Shown: piece by piece, positions 53,497-64,000 of the stretch
Numbering within the stretch: position 1 is the stretch's first letter
Layout of the letters: each line of letters starts with the position of its first letter
Assembly (NCBI RefSeq): GCF_018736085.1
Contig: NZ_CP076134.1
Span: 930,001-994,000 of the forward strand
Direction: 5' to 3'
Length of the DNA stretch: 64,000 nt
Source: Bradyrhizobium sediminis
GTDB lineage: Bacteria > Pseudomonadota > Alphaproteobacteria > Rhizobiales > Xanthobacteraceae
Notes under the pieces: model-generated
Databases searched by the model: none
The model's input: the letters and a program-made list of their open reading frames with translations, nothing else
Told to the model about the DNA's origin: nothing
Translations under genes and position numbers: made by a program

Positions 53497-53549
53497 GGCC
53501 GGGGACAGAAGTGATCCCGGCCGAACCTTTGTTCAGGCCGGGTTTTTTT
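53497..53549 (+). terminator. Terminator with a competing hairpin after the riboswitch
   Basis: CCCGGCC (53516-53522) can pair downstream with GGCCGGG (53536-53542) in the stem CCCGGCCGAAC/GTTCAGGCCGGG followed by TTTTTTT: a strong intrinsic terminator. The same CCCGGCC can instead pair upstream with GGCCGGG (53497-53503), which would prevent it. This is a plausible SAM-dependent switch between termination and readthrough. Confidence 0.85.
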
Positions 53550-53597
53550 ATGGCCTGATTTCTGTCCAGGACCTCCCTCGCGGAGGCCGGTGGTGAG

Positions 53598-54800
53598 ATG
53601 ACCAAGGTGCAGTCGATACCAAGCCCGTCGGTCCATACCGAGGAACGTGCGCACGAGGCGGACCATCCGAGTTCGCTGGTGGCGGCGTTCGGCGCCGATC
53701 AGCCCTTGCGGCTTGATTGCGGCATCGACCTGGCGCCGTTTCAGATCGCCTACCAGACCTATGGCAAGCTCAATGCAGAGCGATCCAACGCCATCATGAT
53801 CTGCCATGCGCTGACGCTCGATCAGCATGTCGCCAATGTGCATCCGCTGACCGGCAAGCCGGGCTGGTGGGAAATCATGGTAGGCCCCGGCCGCCCGCTC
53901 GATACCGAAAAGTACTTCATCATCTGCTCGAACGTGATCGGCGGCTGCATGGGCTCGACCGGCCCGGCCTCGACCAATCCGGCGACCGGCAAGGTGTGGG
54001 GGCTGGATTTCCCAATCATTACGATACCCGACATGGTGCGGGCGCAGGCCATGCTGCTCGACCGCCTCGGCATCGACACGCTGCTCTGTGTTGTCGGCGG
54101 CTCGATGGGCGGCATGCAGGTGCTGCAATGGACCGCGGCCTATCCGAAACGCGTGTTCTCCGCGCTCCCGACCGCGTGCAGCACGCGCCATTCGGCGCAG
54201 AATATCGCGTTCCACGAGCTCGGCCGGCAGGCGGTAATGGCCGATCCCGACTGGCATCACGGGCGCTATGTCGATCAGGGGACGCATCCGCATCGCGGCC
54301 TCGCGGTGGCGCGGATGGCCGGGCATATCACCTATTTGTCGGACGCAGCGCTGCACCGCAAGTTCGGGCGGCGGATGCAGGACCGCGACCTGCCGACCTT
54401 TTCGTTCGATGCGGATTTTCAGGTCGAAAGCTATCTGCGCTATCAGGGCTCGTCCTTTGTCGAGCGCTTCGACGCCAACAGCTATCTCTATTTGACGCGG
54501 GCGATGGACTATTTCGACATTGCCGCCGATCATGACGGCGTGCTGGCGCAGGCGTTCCGTGGCATCCAGACCCGCTTCTGCGTGGTGTCGTTCACCAGCG
54601 ACTGGTTGTTCCCGACGGCGGAGTCGCGCGCGCTGGTGCATGCGCTCAACGCCTCCAGCGCGCGGGTGTCGTTCGCCGAGATCGAGACCGACCGCGGCCA
54701 CGACGCCTTCCTGCTCGATGTGCCGGAATTCTTCGACATCTCGCGGGCCTTCCTGGAATCCGCGGGCAAGGCGCGCGGCCTGACCGAGGCGGGAGGCTGA
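53598..54800 (+). CDS. metX: Homoserine O-acetyltransferase
   Basis: A 400-residue alpha/beta hydrolase-fold enzyme of the MetX family. The nucleophile elbow is [10 protein letters not shown] (Ser near residue 178), the acid is in SFTSDWLFP, and the His is in TDRGHDAFL. It acylates homoserine with acetyl-CoA (or, in some lineages, succinyl-CoA) at the entrance to methionine synthesis. It is under the SAM-II riboswitch just upstream and is followed eight bases later by metW. Confidence 0.96.
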   Translation: MTKVQSIPSPSVHTEERAHEADHPSSLVAAFGADQPLRLDCGIDLAPFQIAYQTYGKLNAERSNAIMICHALTLDQHVANVHPLTGKPGWWEIMVGPGRPLDTEKYFIICSNVIGGCMGSTGPASTNPATGKVWGLDFPIITIPDMVRAQAMLLDRLGIDTLLCVVGGSMGGMQVLQWTAAYPKRVFSALPTACSTRHSAQNIAFHELGRQAVMADPDWHHGRYVDQGTHPHRGLAVARMAGHITYLSDAALHRKFGRRMQDRDLPTFSFDADFQVESYLRYQGSSFVERFDANSYLYLTRAMDYFDIAADHDGVLAQAFRGIQTRFCVVSFTSDWLFPTAESRALVHALNASSARVSFAEIETDRGHDAFLLDVPEFFDISRAFLESAGKARGLTEAGG

Positions 54801-54807
54801 CCTGAGC

Positions 54808-55467
54808 ATGCAGCAACAGGTCCTGCCGCTCGCGGTCGTTCCGCCGGACACCGGGCATTATCGCGGCGATCACCTCCTGGTCGCCGAAATGGTCGAGCGC
54901 GGCTCGAAGGTGCTCGACGTCGGCTGCGGCGAAGGCGATCTCCTGCAACTGCTGGAGACCCGCGGCATCGACGGCCGCGGCATCGAGTTGTCGCGCGAGG
55001 GCGTCAATCGCTGCGTCGCCAAGGGTCTCGCGGTGGTGCAGGGCGACGCCGACACCGATCTGGTCAACTACCCCGACGACGCCTTCGACTATGTGATCCT
55101 GTCGCAGACCCTGCAGGCGACGCGGCAGCCGAAGGTGGTGCTGGAAAACCTGCTGCGGATCGGGCGCCGCGCCATCGTCTCGTTTCCGAATTTCGGGTTC
55201 TGGAAGATGCGGCTGCAGCTGTTGGTCGGCGGCCACATGCCGCGCACCGAAAACCTGCCCGCCACCTGGTACGACACGCCGAACATCCATTTCTGCACCA
55301 TCAAGGATTTCGTCCAGCTCTGCGACGAGATCAACGTCAAGATGGAGCGCGCCGTCGCGCTCGACATGTATGGCAGGCCGCTGCGGGTCAATCTGCCCTG
55401 GTGGTTCTGGAACATGTTCGGCGAGCAGGGCGTGTTCCTGCTGAGCCGCGCGGAGAAGGGACGGTAG
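54808..55467 (+). CDS. metW: Methionine biosynthesis protein MetW
   Basis: A 219-residue methyltransferase-fold protein: motif I KVLDVGCGEGDLLQLL, and the MetW hallmark VILSQTLQATRQP and FPNFGFWKMRL. MetW acts with MetX, and in several proteobacteria the MetX-MetW pair is needed for full acyltransferase function. It is separated from metX by seven bases and shares the riboswitch. It starts at ATG 54808. Confidence 0.95.
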   Translation: MQQQVLPLAVVPPDTGHYRGDHLLVAEMVERGSKVLDVGCGEGDLLQLLETRGIDGRGIELSREGVNRCVAKGLAVVQGDADTDLVNYPDDAFDYVILSQTLQATRQPKVVLENLLRIGRRAIVSFPNFGFWKMRLQLLVGGHMPRTENLPATWYDTPNIHFCTIKDFVQLCDEINVKMERAVALDMYGRPLRVNLPWWFWNMFGEQGVFLLSRAEKGR

Positions 55468-55475
55468 GGCCAGTC

Positions 55476-55577
55476 GTCATTCCGGGATGGTCCGAAGGAC
55501 CAGACCCGGAATCTCGAGATTCCCCGATGTGCAATTGCACATCTGAGGTTCGCGCTGACGCGCGCCCCGGAATGACG
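55476..55577. repeat. Palindromic repeat, CATTCCGGG family, copy 2
   Basis: The outer arms and the TGGTCCGAAGGACCA hairpin are the same as at 17589. The inner 44 bases (55505-55548) are inverted relative to that copy, with a paired change in the GCAATTGC hairpin (TGTGCAATTGCACA versus TGCGCAATTGCGCA). It lies between converging metW and the hydrolase gene. Confidence 0.85.
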
Positions 55578-55579
55578 GT

Positions 55580-56440
55580 TCAAGCCATCGACCTCGGATC
55601 GCGCACCGGCCAGCGGCCGGCTTCGGCCAGCGCGATGAAGCGCTCGACCATTTCGTTGAACAGTGCCGGCTCCTCGAGATTGAGCACGTGGCCTGATTTG
55701 GGAAAGATCGAAAGCCCCGCCGCCGGCAGGTGCTTCTTCAAAAACAGGCTCGGCTCGACGCAATTGTCGTCCTCGTCGCCGCAGATGATCAGGGTCGGCG
55801 TCGGCACTTTCCGGATCGCCTCGGTCATGGTGTAGATCGAGGGCCGGCCGCCCTGAAAGCTGCGCATGGTGTTGGCCGAGCCCCTGGCATCGTGCCGCGC
55901 CAGCGAAGCGTAGAAATCGGCGTGGCCGCGCGGGTCCTTCAGCAGGAACGGAATCCGGCTTGGCGCCTCGCGCGTCGCCTTGGCGACTTCCGCCGAGCCG
56001 ATCGTCTCGTATTGTTCGCCATTGGCCTGGCATTGCCTGCGGAACGCTTCGAGGTTTTCGAGGCTCGAGCCGGCGCCGACCGCGGCGAGCGTCAGCGACA
56101 ATGCGCGCTCCGGGTTGTTCAGGCCGATCTGCAGCGACGAATAGGAGCCCATCGAGAGGCCGACGAAATGCGCTCTGGCGATCTTGAGGTGGTCGAGCAC
56201 GGCGAGCGCGTCGGTGTAGAAATGCTTGTAGGTGTAAACCTCCTTCGACGGCGGCACGTCCGAGGGGGTGTAGCCGCGGGCGGAATAGGCGATGCAGCGG
56301 TGGCCGCGCGAGAAATAGCGCATCTGCGGCTCCCAATTGGTGTGGTCGGCTGCGAACTCGTGCAGGAAGATGACGGGCGTTCCCTGGCCGGCTTCCTCGA
56401 AATAGAGCCGGACATTGTCGCTGGTGACGGCATAGGGCAT
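55580..56440 (-). CDS. Alpha/beta hydrolase
   Basis: A 286-residue hydrolase: oxyanion HEFAADHTNW, nucleophile elbow GLSMGSYS, acid in LIICGDEDDNCVEP, His in SGHVLNLEEP. It resembles 3-oxoadipate enol-lactonase/haloperoxidase-type small-molecule hydrolases. The ATG at 56440 follows AGAGGAATTC; the frame is open 29 codons upstream without similarity. The substrate is unknown. Confidence 0.88.
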   Translation of the reverse strand: MPYAVTSDNVRLYFEEAGQGTPVIFLHEFAADHTNWEPQMRYFSRGHRCIAYSARGYTPSDVPPSKEVYTYKHFYTDALAVLDHLKIARAHFVGLSMGSYSSLQIGLNNPERALSLTLAAVGAGSSLENLEAFRRQCQANGEQYETIGSAEVAKATREAPSRIPFLLKDPRGHADFYASLARHDARGSANTMRSFQGGRPSIYTMTEAIRKVPTPTLIICGDEDDNCVEPSLFLKKHLPAAGLSIFPKSGHVLNLEEPALFNEMVERFIALAEAGRWPVRDPRSMA

Positions 56441-56670
56441 TTGAAGAATTCCTCTCTTGGGCCGAAGCGAAAATCGCGAGTTCATGCTCGCGGCGGCAAT
56501 GAGGCGGGAACCCGGTTCCCTCGTCAAGGAATCATCGCGGAATCACCCCAAAACCGTTCTTGCACCGCCGCATCGCGTCTTGCTCTCGCCACATCGCACC
56601 TCGCATTACGACCCCGGACGTGGGCTCGGATGGGCCGACGGGAATTGGGGGTGTGTCATAGAGGATCGAG

Positions 56671-57336
56671 TTGAGTATGGTTCAGTTGTTTGCGTTCTGC
56701 CGGTCGCTTCGTAAGGTTTCCCTGCACGCTGCGGCACTGGCTTTGTGTTCCGCGGCAGTCGTCGCATCGCTTACCCCGGCTTCGGCGAGGCCACACCACA
56801 GCGCTGCGCAGCAGGCGCGCGCGCATCACGCCGGCCATCACGCCCACCATCATTATCGACACAATCGGCATCGGCACATCGCCCGCGGTTCGCGCTGGGA
56901 GCGCGGCGTGGCGAAAATGCAGGCGCGCGGCCTTGCCGACGCCAATGCCGGCATCGCCTCCGGCGCGATGGCCGCGCCGGCCGGGTTCGGTTCATCCGAT
57001 GTGGTCGCCGAGGCGCGCCGCCATCTCGGCGGCAATCCAACCGGCCGCGGCAGCCTGTGGTGTGCCCGGTTCATGAACATGGTGCTGGAGCGGTCCGGCC
57101 ACCGCGGCACCGGCTCGGACATGGCGCGTTCGTTTGCCAGCTACGGCCAGCGCGTGTCCGGTCCCCAGGTCGGCGCCATCGCGGTGATGGGACGGCGCGG
57201 CGGCGGCCATGTCGGCGTCGTCAGCGGTATCGACGCCCACGGCAATCCGATCGTGGTGTCCGGCAACAACGGCAACCGGGTCCGGGAAGCGCCGGTCTCG
57301 CGCGGTCGGATTTATGCTTATGTGATGCCGAACTGA
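56671..57336 (+). CDS. Secreted CHAP-like (TIGR02594-type) cysteine peptidase/amidase
   Basis: A 221-residue protein with a Sec signal (cleavage near ASA, residue 39) followed by a His-rich segment (HHAGHHAHHHYRHNRHRH). The C-terminal domain is CHAP/NlpC-like: catalytic Cys in SLWCARFMN and His in GHVGVVSG. It probably cuts peptidoglycan or a related amide. The His-rich stretch could bind metal. The start is TTG at 56671 or ATG at 56677; GAGGA precedes both. Confidence 0.83.
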   Translation: MSMVQLFAFCRSLRKVSLHAAALALCSAAVVASLTPASARPHHSAAQQARAHHAGHHAHHHYRHNRHRHIARGSRWERGVAKMQARGLADANAGIASGAMAAPAGFGSSDVVAEARRHLGGNPTGRGSLWCARFMNMVLERSGHRGTGSDMARSFASYGQRVSGPQVGAIAVMGRRGGGHVGVVSGIDAHGNPIVVSGNNGNRVREAPVSRGRIYAYVMPN

Positions 57337-57352
57337 GGCAAGCGAACGGAGT

Positions 57353-57384
57353 GGTGGGCACGGCGCGAAGCGCCTTTGCCCACC
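57353..57384. terminator. Hairpin after the CHAP-like gene
   Basis: GGTGGGCA / TGCCCACC with an inner GGCGC GAA GCGCC stem, 17 bases after the stop. No T-run follows; it is probably a repeat unit that can act as a bidirectional terminator. Confidence 0.5.
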
Positions 57385-57455
57385 CTTGTATTAGCGCGAT
57401 CGCTTATAGTGGCCACGTTCCGTGAGGAATGGCCCAGCCCGGGTGACGGCCCGAG

Positions 57456-58241
57456 CTACAACAGCGTTGGCTGCTCCGCCGCGATCGCATCGCCGACGGC
57501 AATGGTGCCGCCCTCGATCACCTCGGCATAGATGCCGCATTCGTTGTGACCGAGACGGCGCATCAGCGCCTGCGGGATTTCGAGGTCGCGCGCGGCGGTG
57601 TCCGGATCGACATTGATCGCCGCGCAGCGGGTGATTCGTTTCACGACCTTCAGCCTGATGTCGCCGATGGCCAGGGTGCGGTCGAGCAGATCGAATTCGT
57701 GCCAGGCCGGCCAGCCCTCGACATAGAGGTTGGCGCGAAACCGCAAGGGATGCACCGGCTGGCCCACAATGTTCTCGATCGCCCGGAGGCTGCCGAGATT
57801 GATGATGGAAACGACCTTGCGGGCGACATCGGAAAAACTGTGGCCCTTGCTCGACAGCACCCTTGGCGGGCCCTTGATCGCGCCGGCATGGCTTTCGGCG
57901 AAGAACCGCTCGATGGCGGCGCGGCCCTCGGCGGTTTCGAGATTGCCCTGGGCGGCGATCGCGCCGTTGCGGCGGATGGTTAGGACGTTACTGGCGTCGT
58001 CGAAATGGCTGTGCAGCGCCGCCAGCCATTCGTCCCGCATCAGCATCAGGAAGTAGGCCTTCACCATCCATTTCGGGGCGGCGGGATCGAAGCCGCTGGG
58101 GCCGTTTTCGATGGCGTAGCGGCGATCGGCCGGAAAGGTCTCGCCGATGCGCAGGGCGACGTGCGGCAGCGGTTCCGGGGAGAGGCCTTTGACGGGATAG
58201 CGGTAAAGGCTGGCGATCCGGGCGGGCGGGGTGCGTGACAT
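57456..58241 (-). CDS. MOSC domain-containing protein
   Basis: A 261-residue protein with an N-terminal MOSC_N beta barrel (IASLYRYPVKGLSPEPL) and a C-terminal MOSC domain. The molybdenum-ligating cysteine is in KRITRCAAINVDPDT, and HNECGIYAEVIEGG follows. Relatives (YiiM, YcbX, mARC) handle molybdenum cofactor and reduce N-hydroxylated compounds or sulfur groups. The ATG at 58241 is the only convincing start. The partner reductase is not nearby. Confidence 0.9.
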   Translation of the reverse strand: MSRTPPARIASLYRYPVKGLSPEPLPHVALRIGETFPADRRYAIENGPSGFDPAAPKWMVKAYFLMLMRDEWLAALHSHFDDASNVLTIRRNGAIAAQGNLETAEGRAAIERFFAESHAGAIKGPPRVLSSKGHSFSDVARKVVSIINLGSLRAIENIVGQPVHPLRFRANLYVEGWPAWHEFDLLDRTLAIGDIRLKVVKRITRCAAINVDPDTAARDLEIPQALMRRLGHNECGIYAEVIEGGTIAVGDAIAAEQPTLL

Positions 58242-58575
58242 GCGGCTTCATAAGAGATTCCGCAGCCCGGCGCCACCGCACACGAATTTGTGAACCTGCC
58301 CCTTCCGTTCAGGGAAACTGCTTCCCACATTCGCCTCAAGCCGGCGGGAAGCCGCCGGCGACGCGACCGCGGCCGGTTGAGACATGTCAATACGACCACG
58401 CGGAAACCCAATGAAGATGCGGCAACCGTGCCACGCGCACGATCCGCCAAAGTGTAGGCGGTTTGGCGACCAGATCGTGCGCCCTTCTAAGTTTGAAGCG
58501 CGATCGGACGCAAAACCGGTGGCCACTTTTGCTGATCGCGCTTCGGGCGGAGCGGCAGGCTGAGGGAATGACCTG
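58242..58575. other. Divergent upstream region of the MOSC gene and clpB
   Basis: This 334-base gap has no supported gene. It contains an inverted repeat near the clpB end (58495-58544, listed separately). I looked for an RpoH-type promoter (CTTGAA or similar with a CCCAT-type -10) before clpB and saw no clear match. Confidence 0.5.
58495..58544. repeat. Inverted repeat upstream of clpB
   Basis: A perfect 11-bp inverted repeat GAAGCGCGATC / GATCGCGCTTC encloses 28 bases with CGCAAAACCGGTGGCCACTT. The centre resembles a common Bradyrhizobium intergenic element. It ends 31 bases before the clpB ATG, so it should be in the leader or at the promoter. Confidence 0.65.
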
Positions 58576-61215
<2,640 letters not shown>

Positions 61216-61220
61216 AACGT

Positions 61221-61252
61221 ATGCCCGGACGCAGCGCGGCTGCGCCGGGCAT
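61221..61252. terminator. Hairpin between converging clpB and a small gene
   Basis: ATGCCCGG-A-CGCAGC / GCTGCG-CCGGGCAT with loop GCG: 14 paired bases with one bulge, starting five bases after the clpB stop. It lies exactly between two convergent genes and can serve both. Confidence 0.7.
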
Positions 61253-61258
61253 GCACCT

Positions 61259-61513
61259 CTAGATGACGACAGGCCCGGCTTCCTTGTCGTGGTCCTCGTC
61301 AGGCTCGAGCGCCGAAAGAATATCGATGAGCTCGCCGACGCGCCCGCTCGCCAGCGGCTTGCCGGCGTTCATCAGCGGTTCGTCATTGATGAGCCAGGCT
61401 TGAGCCTCGGCCAGTTCGTCCGCCGTCGCGCCGGTTCCGATGATTCCGGCAATCGTCACATCGTCGGCCCCGGGGACTGCCCTGGTCACGTCGTCACGCG
61501 TGAGACGTCTCAT
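61259..61513 (-). CDS. Small acidic hypothetical protein
   Basis: An 84-residue soluble protein with an acidic C-terminal tail (SALEPDEDHDKEAG). The first part RRLTRDDVTRAVPGADDVTIAGI could be a small helical fold. The segment ATADELAEAQAWLINDEPLMN suggests a helix. It has a GGGATGAAGAACC leader. I do not recognise a family; similar small proteins are common in rhizobia. It is co-oriented with the SPW protein gene. Confidence 0.65.
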   Translation of the reverse strand: MRRLTRDDVTRAVPGADDVTIAGIIGTGATADELAEAQAWLINDEPLMNAGKPLASGRVGELIDILSALEPDEDHDKEAGPVVI

Positions 61514-61572
61514 GGTTCTTCATCCCTCAGGTCCTGCCCGCCGCTACGTAGCGGCGGGCAGGAGATTGAGCC

Positions 61573-61932
61573 TCAGCGGTTCGTGGTGAGCCGCGGCGGG
61601 TGTTGCGACGTCATCCAGAGCTCGATGGCGGCGAGGATGGCAACGGCAGCGCCGACGATCGCATGAATCGTCATCGCAGTGGTTCCCTGAAAGCCCAGCA
61701 CCCAGGGCGAGACCAGTACCCACAATCCGACAACGAGGTTCAACCACTCTTCCCAGACCGCGAAGGCCGCAAGTGCGGCGATAGCCAGCACGGCGATCAC
61801 GATTCCCGAGATATAGGCGTTCTGGGAGGCCATTCCGGCATCGAATCCGAACGCCAAAGGTGAGAAGAGCAGAAATGCGCCGAGGATGAGGTTCGCGACG
61901 TCACACAGTTTTGCGTTTGTCCAGTTCTCCAT
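61573..61932 (-). CDS. SPW repeat protein
   Basis: A 119-residue membrane protein with four helices and two SPW-type repeats: LGAFLLFSPLAFGF and VGLWVLVSPWVLGF. The family (PF03779) is often described in bacteria and archaea without known function. The start at 61932 has GGAGGTG upstream. It is co-oriented with the small acidic gene 60 bases downstream. Confidence 0.88.
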   Translation of the reverse strand: MENWTNAKLCDVANLILGAFLLFSPLAFGFDAGMASQNAYISGIVIAVLAIAALAAFAVWEEWLNLVVGLWVLVSPWVLGFQGTTAMTIHAIVGAAVAILAAIELWMTSQHPPRLTTNR

Positions 61933-62029
61933 ATCACACCTCCATTTGAAGGCATTCCCGGTGAATCAAGTGGACAGTGGCCGCCGGAGTTCCAGGCTGG
62001 TTCCATGAAATTTGATCGAAGACGGTGCT

Positions 62030-62054
62030 GCCCCCCGGCTACGGAACCCGGGGG
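62030..62054. terminator. GC hairpin between the SPW protein and peptidase genes
   Basis: CCCCCCGG and CCGGGGGGG-type arms enclose a short loop, near the end of the leftward peptidase gene (stop at 62099). It lies downstream of that gene in its reading direction. There is no T-run. Confidence 0.4.
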
Positions 62055-62098
62055 GGCGCGGCGCGACCGACTTCAGGTGGTGCAGATTCTATGGAAGC

Positions 62099-64000
62099 TC
62101 AGCGGTTGCTGACCTGCCGCACCTGCGGCGTGCCGACGGCGGCATCGGAAACGCGTGCTGCGCCGTTGCGGTTGTTCATTTGGACATCCAGGCGGTCGCG
62201 CTCCTTCTCGAAGCTTGCCATCAGCGGCCCGTCGAGCGAGCGGCCGCGCGGCAGCTTGATGCGCATCGGATCGACGAAGCGGCCGTTGACCAGAATTTCG
62301 TAGTGAACGTGGGCGCCGGTCGACATGCCGGTCGATCCGACGAAGCCGATCACCTGGCCCTGCCGCACCCGCTTGCCGGGCTCCATGCCCTTGGCATAGG
62401 CCGACATGTGGCCGTAGGCGGTCTCGTAGCCGTTATTGTGCTTGATGCGGACGTACTTGCCGTAGCCGCCTTCCCAGCCGACCCGTTCGACCACGCCGTT
62501 GCCGGAAGCGAAAATCGGGGTGCCGTAGGGCGTGGCCCAGTCGACGCCTGTGTGCATCTTCACATAGCCGAGGATCGGATGGCGGCGTCCGCCGAAGCCC
62601 GAGCGCATGATCGCGTTGTTGACCGGTTTGCGGACCAGGAACTTCTTCGCGCTCTTGCCGCTCTCGTCGTAGTAATCGACTACCGCGTCGTCGGGGGTCT
62701 GGAAGCGATAGTATTTCTTGGTCTCGCCGCCGACGGTGAGGGAGGCGAACAGCACCTCGGTCTTCTCGGTGATGGTGGCGCCTTCGTCCTCGCCGGCGAA
62801 GAACACGTCGAACGAATCCCCGGGCTGAACCTTGCGCTGGAAATCGACATCGTAGGAGTAGATGCGGACCATGTCCTCGATGACGTTCGGCGGCACCTTG
62901 TTGCGTAGCGCGGTCTCGTAAATGCTCTGATAGAGCCGCACGCCGCTGCCGTCATCATCGTCGTCGTCGTCGGCCGCGGCGGTCTCGGTGACGGTGTTCA
63001 TGCTCTGCACGTCGACCGCGACGTATTTGCCGAGATCGGACAGCGCGGCGACGGCTTCGATGGTGGATTCGTTGGCGACGATCACCCGGTAGGGCTGCAG
63101 CCGCTGGCCGGGGCCGGCAGGCGCCATCAGGATGCGCAGCTTCTGGCCTTCCTTCAGTCCGCCGTCGCGACCGCGGGGGCCGAGCGTGGCGGCGATGGAT
63201 TTCGCCTCTTCCGGGGTCGCGCCCTGATCGCGCAGGATCGATTGGATGGTGTCGCCCTTCTTGACCACATGAACGCGTTCGCCGTTCGGATTGCCGCCGG
63301 TGATCTGATCCTTGGTCTTCGGCAGCAGCGTGACGTTTTCCGGGACCACGCGGGTTTCGAAGCCGGCATAGGGATCGGCGGTGACGTTGCCCTCGGTGGC
63401 GTAGGCCAGCTTGATGTCGGGTTTGGCGCCGCTGACGTCGGCGGTGGCGTTGGTGAGGGCGGTGTAACGGACTCCGCTGTTGCCGCGCCAGTTCGAGGCA
63501 TCGCGCACCCGCATGATCACTTCGTCGAGCGCGACCACCGCGGCGAGCTTCGCCTTGGGCAGGATCGGCGCCAGGTCCTTGGTGACGAACGAGACCTCGG
63601 CATCGGGTTCGACCGAGTCGGGATTATTCGGATCTTCCGCGGCTGCGGGAACGGCGGCGCCGACGTCGGTCAGCATGCGCTGGGCGTTGAACGGCGGGAT
63701 CTTGGCGCTGAGGTCGCTGGTGGACAGCGACAGATTGCCGGAGATGCGGATGAACGGCCGTACCCGCATCACGTCGCGGTTGCCGACGCGGGTGACCGTG
63801 GAAACCCGCACCACGTTGCGGGCCGCGGTCGATTCGCTGGGCGGCGGCAGACGATCGCTCTTGTGCAGGGTGGCATTCTTGTCGTTGGCGCCGAACGCGC
63901 CGCGCAACGCGCCCTCGACCCGTTCCGGCACCTTGGCAAAGGTCATTTCGCCGTCGAGCGATGCGAAAACGGCGCCGCCGATGAGGGCCGCGCCGCACAG
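62099..64000 (-). CDS. M23 family metallopeptidase with LysM-like domain (5' end outside window)
   Basis: The frame is open to the right edge (633 codons). Before the first internal ATG at 63946 it reads a hydrophobic CGAALIGGAVFASL, probably an N-terminal membrane anchor, so the real start is outside. A LysM-like segment (VHVVKKGDTIQSILRDQG) lies near residue 245 of the visible part. The M23 domain follows: GGRRHPILGYVKMHTGVDWA (zinc ligands H and D) and HVHYEI. It is a peptidoglycan endopeptidase and looks active. An acidic run DDDDDDDG lies in the middle. Confidence 0.92.
   Translation of the reverse strand: MCGAALIGGAVFASLDGEMTFAKVPERVEGALRGAFGANDKNATLHKSDRLPPPSESTAARNVVRVSTVTRVGNRDVMRVRPFIRISGNLSLSTSDLSAKIPPFNAQRMLTDVGAAVPAAAEDPNNPDSVEPDAEVSFVTKDLAPILPKAKLAAVVALDEVIMRVRDASNWRGNSGVRYTALTNATADVSGAKPDIKLAYATEGNVTADPYAGFETRVVPENVTLLPKTKDQITGGNPNGERVHVVKKGDTIQSILRDQGATPEEAKSIAATLGPRGRDGGLKEGQKLRILMAPAGPGQRLQPYRVIVANESTIEAVAALSDLGKYVAVDVQSMNTVTETAAADDDDDDDGSGVRLYQSIYETALRNKVPPNVIEDMVRIYSYDVDFQRKVQPGDSFDVFFAGEDEGATITEKTEVLFASLTVGGETKKYYRFQTPDDAVVDYYDESGKSAKKFLVRKPVNNAIMRSGFGGRRHPILGYVKMHTGVDWATPYGTPIFASGNGVVERVGWEGGYGKYVRIKHNNGYETAYGHMSAYAKGMEPGKRVRQGQVIGFVGSTGMSTGAHVHYEILVNGRFVDPMRIKLPRGRSLDGPLMASFEKERDRLDVQMNNRNGAARVSDAAVGTPQVRQVSNR

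Noticed and set aside
58242..58575. RpoH heat-shock promoter before clpB
   Set aside because: Expected on biological grounds, but no sequence close to the RpoH consensus was found at a suitable distance.

Overview
The window is a chromosomal segment of a high-GC alphaproteobacterium, most likely Bradyrhizobium or a close relative (Nitrobacteraceae). This rests on the tlpA / argH / lptM / lysA order, the CpdR cell-cycle regulator, the TIGR02302/DUF4175 protein, a SAM-II riboswitch before metX-metW, and several families of palindromic intergenic repeats typical of this group. No species can be named from sequence alone.

Layout. 1-2.1 kb: a two-component pair (7TM-type sensor kinase cut by the window edge, NarL-type regulator) read leftward with a GTGA overlap. 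2.5-6.6 kb: an accessory-looking stretch (SAM methyltransferase, cysteine synthase homologue, and a soluble cyclase/winged-helix/TPR fusion) lying on the 3' side of tRNA-Leu(CAA). 7-15.6 kb: DsbB, an AbrB-type membrane protein, a secreted Ala/Pro-rich protein, a TauE/SafE exporter, a Tat-exported DsbA-like protein, an esterase, a DegP-like protein with no catalytic triad, and an acyl-CoA ligase. 15.7-25.8 kb: an HNH nuclease, then a co-oriented catabolic-looking cluster (NHL-repeat protein, flavin monooxygenase, DUF2855 oxidoreductase, acyl-CoA ligase, orphan solute-binding protein, nitronate monooxygenase) with a divergent LysR regulator and a 14-bp palindromic operator candidate. 25.9-33.5 kb: base-excision glycosylase, GluQRS, hybrid kinase, YihY-type membrane protein, then HIG1-type small protein, cobalamin adenosyltransferase, etfB-etfA and 3-hydroxyacyl-CoA dehydrogenase.

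33.48-34.82 kb: a complete IS4-family insertion sequence with terminal inverted repeats and an 11-bp target duplication, inserted into an intergenic palindrome. 35-48.8 kb: small motility-like protein, tlpA, argH, lptM, lysA, a beta-hydroxyacid dehydrogenase, a carboxymuconolactone decarboxylase-family protein, the TIGR02302 protein, cpdR, a zinc-ribbon protein, ftsE-ftsX, a YdcF-type protein, plsC and chaC. 48.9-53.2 kb: a DUF2125 protein and an aromatic amino acid operon (chorismate mutase, aminotransferase, prephenate/arogenate dehydrogenase). 53.4-55.5 kb: SAM-II riboswitch with alternative hairpins controlling metX-metW. 55.6-64 kb: alpha/beta hydrolase, CHAP-like secreted protein, MOSC protein, clpB, two small proteins and a truncated M23 peptidase.

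Most of the window is conserved core chromosome. The most unusual items are the triad-less protease homologue, the cyclase/winged-helix/TPR fusion, two copies of one palindromic repeat that differ by an inverted internal 44-bp module, the uncharacterised catabolic cluster, and the precisely delimited IS insertion. I did not find a clear new defence or mobile system.
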